From assembly GCA_945867185.1 (NCBI GenBank), contig CAMBHM010000037.1, positions 1-10,115 of the forward strand: 10,115 nt of DNA, written 5' to 3'. The DNA is from Legionella genomosp. 1. GTDB taxonomy: Bacteria > Pseudomonadota > Gammaproteobacteria > Legionellales > Legionellaceae. Below, piece by piece: positions 7,383 through 10,115 of the stretch (within the stretch, counting starts at the first letter, position 1; each line of letters starts with the position of its first letter). The translations under genes and the position numbers were made by a program. Under the pieces are notes generated by a model that saw nothing but the letters and a program-made list of their open reading frames with translations, did not search any database and was not told the DNA's origin.

Positions 7383-8495
7383 TCAGCGCGAATACTGATA
7401 TTCTTTAAATTGATTCTTGTCATTGGTTAATAACTGCATTAACTTTGGATGTACAAATAATTTTTCTTTGCCAGAGGATACTTCTTGAAGCACACCTATC
7501 TCGCATAATTTTTTTAAATAAGTAGACGCTGTCTGACGGCGAGCCAAACCAGTCTCTATAAGATTTTGGATACGGCAATACGGCTGCTCAAAAATAAGAT
7601 TAACTAATTCATAACTGTAAATCTTTGGTGATTCATGTCGTACAAATTCAATTGTGTTATCTATCAACTGTCGAATAGCATTTATTTTATGATAAGTAAG
7701 CTGTGCTGTTTGAGTCACGGCATGAAGCATGTAAAGGATCCATTCTTGCCATTCATTTTTTTTCGTGACGTTATCAAGTAGTCGATAATATTCTTTCTTA
7801 TGGCGAACAATATAATGACTAAGGTATAAAATAGGCAGAGAAAGCAACCCTTTTTCTATCAAAAAAAGAATATTAATAATACGGCCTGTTCGGCCATTAC
7901 CATCTAGGAAAGGATGAATCGCCTCGAATTGATAATGCGCAACAGCCATACAGATAAGGGGATCTAATTCATTTTCGCTATGAATAAACTGCTCCCAATT
8001 TGATAATAGATTACGGATAACTGTTTCACCGACAGGTGGTGTATAAATAGTCTCACTTGTAGTCGAGTTTGCAATGGTTGTGCCAGGAATACGGCGTATA
8101 TCCATATCGGTATTTTTAATGGTAGAGCATACTCTTACTAAAGTAGCGACGCTTAAAGGTCTATCCTTTAATGCAACAAATCCCTGGTATAAGGCTGTTC
8201 TGTATTGTAAAGCTTCTTTAGTAGCAGAATCCGCATGCGTATCTTCTTGAGCAAATTTAAAGAGCTTATCAGTGGTTGTAACAATATTTTCAATCTCAGA
8301 ACTATCTTTCGCTTCCAACAAAGGCAGTGCGTTAATGAGTAGACCTTGGTTAGGAAGTAACTCACCAGCTTGCTTCAACTCGGCTAAGGCTGTTCTCGCT
8401 GGAATACAAGCTTTTAATATCTCAATGCTTTCCAGTACGGCTTTTGGTGGCAGGTAAGGTAACTCATTATAAGGTTGGCTAGAATTAAATGTCAT
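7383..8495 (-). CDS. Fic family protein, class II (predicted protein AMP-transferase with N-terminal inhibitory helix)
   Basis: Fic enzymes usually transfer AMP from ATP to hydroxyl side chains of target proteins. The catalytic loop HPFLDGNGRTGR is intact at 194-205, with catalytic His194. The flap containing YTPP is near 151-154. An inhibitory [S/T]xxxE[G/N] motif is present N-terminally as SSEIEN at 65-70, placing the protein in class II, with Glu69 as the expected autoinhibitory glutamate. The C-terminal 80 residues (about 291-352) form a winged-helix-like domain with a LARRQTASTYLKKL recognition-helix region, as in SoFic-type proteins. Length 370 is close to SoFic. The gene converges on the glycosyltransferase operon with five bases between stops. 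No strong ribosome site is visible. It is probably autoregulated through the upstream half-sites. Confidence 0.93.
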   Translation of the reverse strand: MTFNSSQPYNELPYLPPKAVLESIEILKACIPARTALAELKQAGELLPNQGLLINALPLLEAKDSSEIENIVTTTDKLFKFAQEDTHADSATKEALQYRTALYQGFVALKDRPLSVATLVRVCSTIKNTDMDIRRIPGTTIANSTTSETIYTPPVGETVIRNLLSNWEQFIHSENELDPLICMAVAHYQFEAIHPFLDGNGRTGRIINILFLIEKGLLSLPILYLSHYIVRHKKEYYRLLDNVTKKNEWQEWILYMLHAVTQTAQLTYHKINAIRQLIDNTIEFVRHESPKIYSYELVNLIFEQPYCRIQNLIETGLARRQTASTYLKKLCEIGVLQEVSSGKEKLFVHPKLMQLLTNDKNQFKEYQYSR

Positions 8496-8528
8496 GTTTA
8501 AAAACTTATGAAATTTCGACCTATTAAA

Positions 8529-8557
8529 AGTATATGTTTATGTCATCGACATATCCA
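8529..8557 (-). promoter_or_regulatory. Predicted sigma70-like promoter of the fic gene
   Basis: On the minus strand, TGGATA (8552-8557) and TATACT (8529-8534) are separated by 17 bases. The -10 matches the consensus well and the -35 matches four of six. Transcription would start near 8522, giving a leader of roughly 27 bases before the ATG at 8495. Confidence 0.5.
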
Positions 8558-8571
8558 TAGCTTATGTCGAT
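8539..8571. promoter_or_regulatory. Candidate operator: three TATGTC half-sites as inverted repeats
   Basis: TATGTC-ATC-GACATA (8539-8553) is a perfect interrupted palindrome. Its right arm extends to ATCGACATA (8545-8553), which is mirrored perfectly by TATGTCGAT at 8563-8571 with a nine-base spacer. The half-sites cover the spacer and -35 of the predicted fic promoter, where a repressor would block RNA polymerase. The regulator could be the Fic protein's own winged helix or a separate factor; this is inference. Confidence 0.5.
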
Positions 8572-8616
8572 AAAGGTAAAAAAGTCAGCATACCTGCTTT
8601 ACCACAGGCATTGTGA

Positions 8617-8630
8617 GTCTTCATGAAGAC
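8617..8630. repeat. 14-base perfect palindrome
   Basis: GTCTTCATGAAGAC is self-complementary over all 14 bases in the non-coding gap. It lacks a loop and a following T-run, so it is not a terminator. It may be a protein-binding site or chance. Confidence 0.4.
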
Positions 8631-8647
8631 CACCGCTCCTATCTTTG

Positions 8648-8737
8648 TCAAGTTTCTGTTTGGTACATGCTAGGCGACAGTTCTATGAATTGCCGAAAGG
8701 TCACAGAAATATAGTGATTGAAATATTAGGACTTTAA
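8648..8737 (+). pseudogene. Possible relic of an IS66-type transposase
   Basis: In one forward frame the stretch encodes CLVHARRQFYELPKG and then HRNIVIEILGL before a stop at 8735-8737. The HARR(K/Q)FYEL wording, preceded by a Cys and a hydrophobic pair, resembles the conserved AHARRKFYEL segment of IS66-family transposases. A stop lies 21 bases upstream of this stretch and no other transposase sequence or inverted repeat is visible, so at most a short fragment remains. The match is by eye over about 25 residues only. Confidence 0.35.
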
Positions 8738-8746
8738 ATATATATT
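8718..8746 (+). promoter_or_regulatory. Predicted sigma70-like promoter of the methyltransferase operon
   Basis: TTGAAA (8718-8723) and TATATT (8741-8746) are exactly 17 bases apart, and each matches five of six consensus bases. The start point would be near 8753, about 30 bases before the ATG at 8783. This argues against the upstream TTG start at 8756, which would be almost leaderless. Confidence 0.65.
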
Positions 8747-8770
8747 TGGCATTTTTTGACTGCACACCAT

Positions 8771-8775
8771 GGAAG
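8771..8775 (+). promoter_or_regulatory. Shine-Dalgarno that selects the methyltransferase start
   Basis: GGAAG lies seven bases before the ATG at 8783. An alternative in-frame TTG at 8756 has no comparable site, so the shorter protein is preferred. Confidence 0.65.
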
Positions 8776-8782
8776 CGATCAC

Positions 8783-10021
8783 ATGCGGTTCTTAGCGTTT
8801 TATAAAGCCATTACAGATGTTTTTAGTAGAGAGAACGAGGCTGAGCTGGGCTTGTTTCTAATACCATCCAATCATTTTTTTATAGAGTCCTGGCATCGAC
8901 TTGCTGAGTCACCTGGAGAGAATGAGCTTCTTCAGATGACGAGAGCAACTATTTTGCTTGAGGGGTTTTGTCGTTATCTTTCAGATTCACGATTGAAGAG
9001 GAGCTTGCTTGATGTGAGAGCATCAAGATGGTCTGCGCACTTTGGGACCCCCACAGTTACATTTTTACTTTCCTATAAAAATAATTTTGATAGGGTTCAA
9101 CGATTATTTGAATGTTTGTCATCGACCAGACCTGATGAACCTGCGCCTTGGCTAGTTGGAGAGTCCTGTGATTTTGTAGAAGATTTAGAAAATAATGTTC
9201 TGTCCGATCCTAAAAGCATTTCTCGAGTCGAGGTACCACCTACCAGAGAAGTGATGGGCATATTTACAAAAACACATAATCCATTTGGAGGTTTTACAAC
9301 GGCACCCTGCGATCCGGTTTCTCGGAAATTCATTGAATATGCTGCAACTGTGGTGGAGCATGGCGGGAAGATGCTTGAAATTGGAGCTGCATTTGGTGCA
9401 GCCACCTTAGAGGCTTTAGCAAAAGGAAGTATTGTCTTTTGTAATGATATTGACCCTGAGAATCTTGCTGTAGTCCGATCAAGATCTATAGAATCTTTAC
9501 CTGATAGCGCTGATTCGATCACAGGTGACAGCAGTCGGTTGGTACTTATTCCAGGTCGCTTCCCAGAAGAGCTGGTGGGACTGCCTGAGCATTTTTTTGA
9601 TGCTATTTTACTTTGTAGAGTCTTACATTTTTTTTCAGGGAAAAAAATCGAAGAGTCACTTGCATTATTATCTAACTTACTTGCTCCTGGTGGAAAGATA
9701 TATATTGTTTGTGAAACGCCTTATTTAAAAAACTGGCAACGATTTTTGCCTGAGTTTAATCGTCGGGTTTCGGATGGTAATGAATGGCCGGGTGAGGTAA
9801 CAGATCCCGCAGAGTATGAAAGTAGTGGTAGAGCTGCCTCATTACCAAAATTTGTGCATTGGATAACTAAAGAGGTTCTTGAGCGATCGTTGTTGCGAAC
9901 GAAATTTTCTGTGGAGTATTCAGAATATATTGATAGAAAGGGACAGTTTCCGGATGATTTACTGTTATCTGGATGTGAAAGTGTAGGAGTAATAGGCCTT
10001 TCTGCTAAGGAAAAGAAATGA
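8783..10021 (+). CDS. Class I SAM-dependent methyltransferase with long N-terminal extension
   Basis: This predicted methyl-transfer enzyme uses S-adenosylmethionine. With the ATG start it has 412 residues. The Rossmann core begins at about 194: motif I MLEIGAAFGAAT at 197-208, then an acidic strand end FCNDIDPEN at 219-227 that would hold the SAM ribose. Motif IV-like FDAILLCRVLHFF is at 272-284, and LLAPGGKIYIVCETPY at 299-314 is the usual post-motif strand. Residues 1-185 show no family I recognise. FGGFTTAPCDPVSRKFIEYA just before motif I is a common lead-in helix for such enzymes. No signal peptide or membrane segment is seen. Substrate is unknown. The stop overlaps the next start as ATGA, so a co-transcribed partner follows. 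The style differs from the glycolipid-like operon, and I see no functional link to it. Confidence 0.85.
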   Translation: MRFLAFYKAITDVFSRENEAELGLFLIPSNHFFIESWHRLAESPGENELLQMTRATILLEGFCRYLSDSRLKRSLLDVRASRWSAHFGTPTVTFLLSYKNNFDRVQRLFECLSSTRPDEPAPWLVGESCDFVEDLENNVLSDPKSISRVEVPPTREVMGIFTKTHNPFGGFTTAPCDPVSRKFIEYAATVVEHGGKMLEIGAAFGAATLEALAKGSIVFCNDIDPENLAVVRSRSIESLPDSADSITGDSSRLVLIPGRFPEELVGLPEHFFDAILLCRVLHFFSGKKIEESLALLSNLLAPGGKIYIVCETPYLKNWQRFLPEFNRRVSDGNEWPGEVTDPAEYESSGRAASLPKFVHWITKEVLERSLLRTKFSVEYSEYIDRKGQFPDDLLLSGCESVGVIGLSAKEKK

Positions 10022-10115
10022 GTCAAAAGTTAACGTGGTATCATTGGTTGAGTCTTATGGTAAAAGAATTTTTGCATGTGGAAAAAGCCTACTCATGGGA
10101 GAGCAGGTTGATAAT
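10018..10115 (+). CDS. Start of an unrecognised gene, truncated by the window edge
   Basis: The frame opens with ATG overlapping the methyltransferase stop (ATGA at 10018-10021) and stays open for 32 codons to the end of the window. AAGGAAAAG at 10007-10015 gives a ribosome site at the usual distance. The visible peptide begins MSQKLTWYHWLSLMVKEF and is rich in aromatic residues, but I cannot assign a family. It is presumably co-translated with the methyltransferase. Confidence 0.6.
   Translation, partial: MSQKLTWYHWLSLMVKEFLHVEKAYSWESRLI

Noticed and set aside
7390..7406. Hairpin GAATA-CTGA-TATTC plus TTT as a terminator between the converging genes
   Set aside because: The stem is only five pairs and mostly A-T, with a T-run of three; it lies within the end of the fic coding region. 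No convincing terminator was found for either gene.
7383..8495. Fic protein as a member of the glycolipid-like operon or as a FicT/FicA toxin-antitoxin pair
   Set aside because: It is on the opposite strand, and the inhibitory helix is built in (SSEIEN at 65-70), so no separate antitoxin gene is required or seen.
8593..8608. CCTG...CAGG stem-loop as an intrinsic terminator
   Set aside because: The stem is four pairs and has no following T-run in either direction.
8756..8782. TTG start for the methyltransferase nine codons upstream
   Set aside because: It lacks a ribosome site and would sit about three bases from the predicted transcription start; the ATG at 8783 has GGAAG at ideal spacing.
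9097..9522. 141-codon reverse open frame inside the methyltransferase gene
   Set aside because: It lies entirely opposite a gene with clear SAM-binding motifs, and its translation is serine/threonine-rich low-information sequence with no motif.
1..10115. CRISPR array, tRNA or rRNA gene, or complete insertion sequence
   Set aside because: No regularly spaced direct repeats, no cloverleaf-like or rRNA-like stretch, and no intact transposase or paired terminal inverted repeats were seen.

Overview
The window looks like a gammaproteobacterial chromosome segment, tentatively from the Legionellales/Coxiellaceae neighbourhood. That placement is an impression from moderate-to-low GC, a NodT-type outer-membrane lipoprotein and gene style; no marker gene here fixes the taxon.

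Region 1 (2-7377, + strand) is one tightly packed run of seven genes that enters from the left. Every junction either overlaps (4, 4, 11, 23 and 4 bases) or is 3 bases wide, which fits one translationally coupled transcript. The order is: C-terminal part of an ABC ATPase; a HlyD/DevB-type periplasmic adaptor; a NodT-family outer-membrane channel lipoprotein; a 510-residue GT4-type glycosyltransferase; a 256-residue protein that reads as two tandem SCP2-like lipid-binding domains; a class III PLP aminotransferase of the glutamate-1-semialdehyde aminomutase type; and a second GT4 glycosyltransferase. The first three genes form the inner-membrane-to-outer-membrane axis of a tripartite exporter, with the permease presumably just upstream. 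The last four look like enzymes and a carrier for a glycosylated, possibly amino-group-bearing lipid. Cyanobacterial DevBCA-TolC exporters move glycolipids, so a coupled 'make and export a glycolipid' cluster is a reasonable hypothesis. It remains inference.

Region 2 (7383-8495, - strand) is a complete class II Fic protein (AMP-transferase type) with an N-terminal inhibitory motif, an intact catalytic loop and a C-terminal winged helix. It converges on region 1 with only 5 bases between stops. Its promoter region carries three copies of a TATGTC half-site arranged as inverted repeats, probably an operator.

Region 3 (8496-8782) is non-coding. It holds the Fic promoter/operator, a 14-base perfect palindrome, a short peptide-level relic resembling an IS66-type transposase, and a strong sigma70-like promoter for the next gene.

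Region 4 (8783-10115, + strand) begins a new operon: a 412-residue SAM-dependent methyltransferase with a long N-terminal extension, followed with an ATGA overlap by the first 32 codons of an unrecognised gene that leaves the window. Regions 2-4 look AT-richer in places than region 1, and with the IS relic they suggest a separately acquired module.
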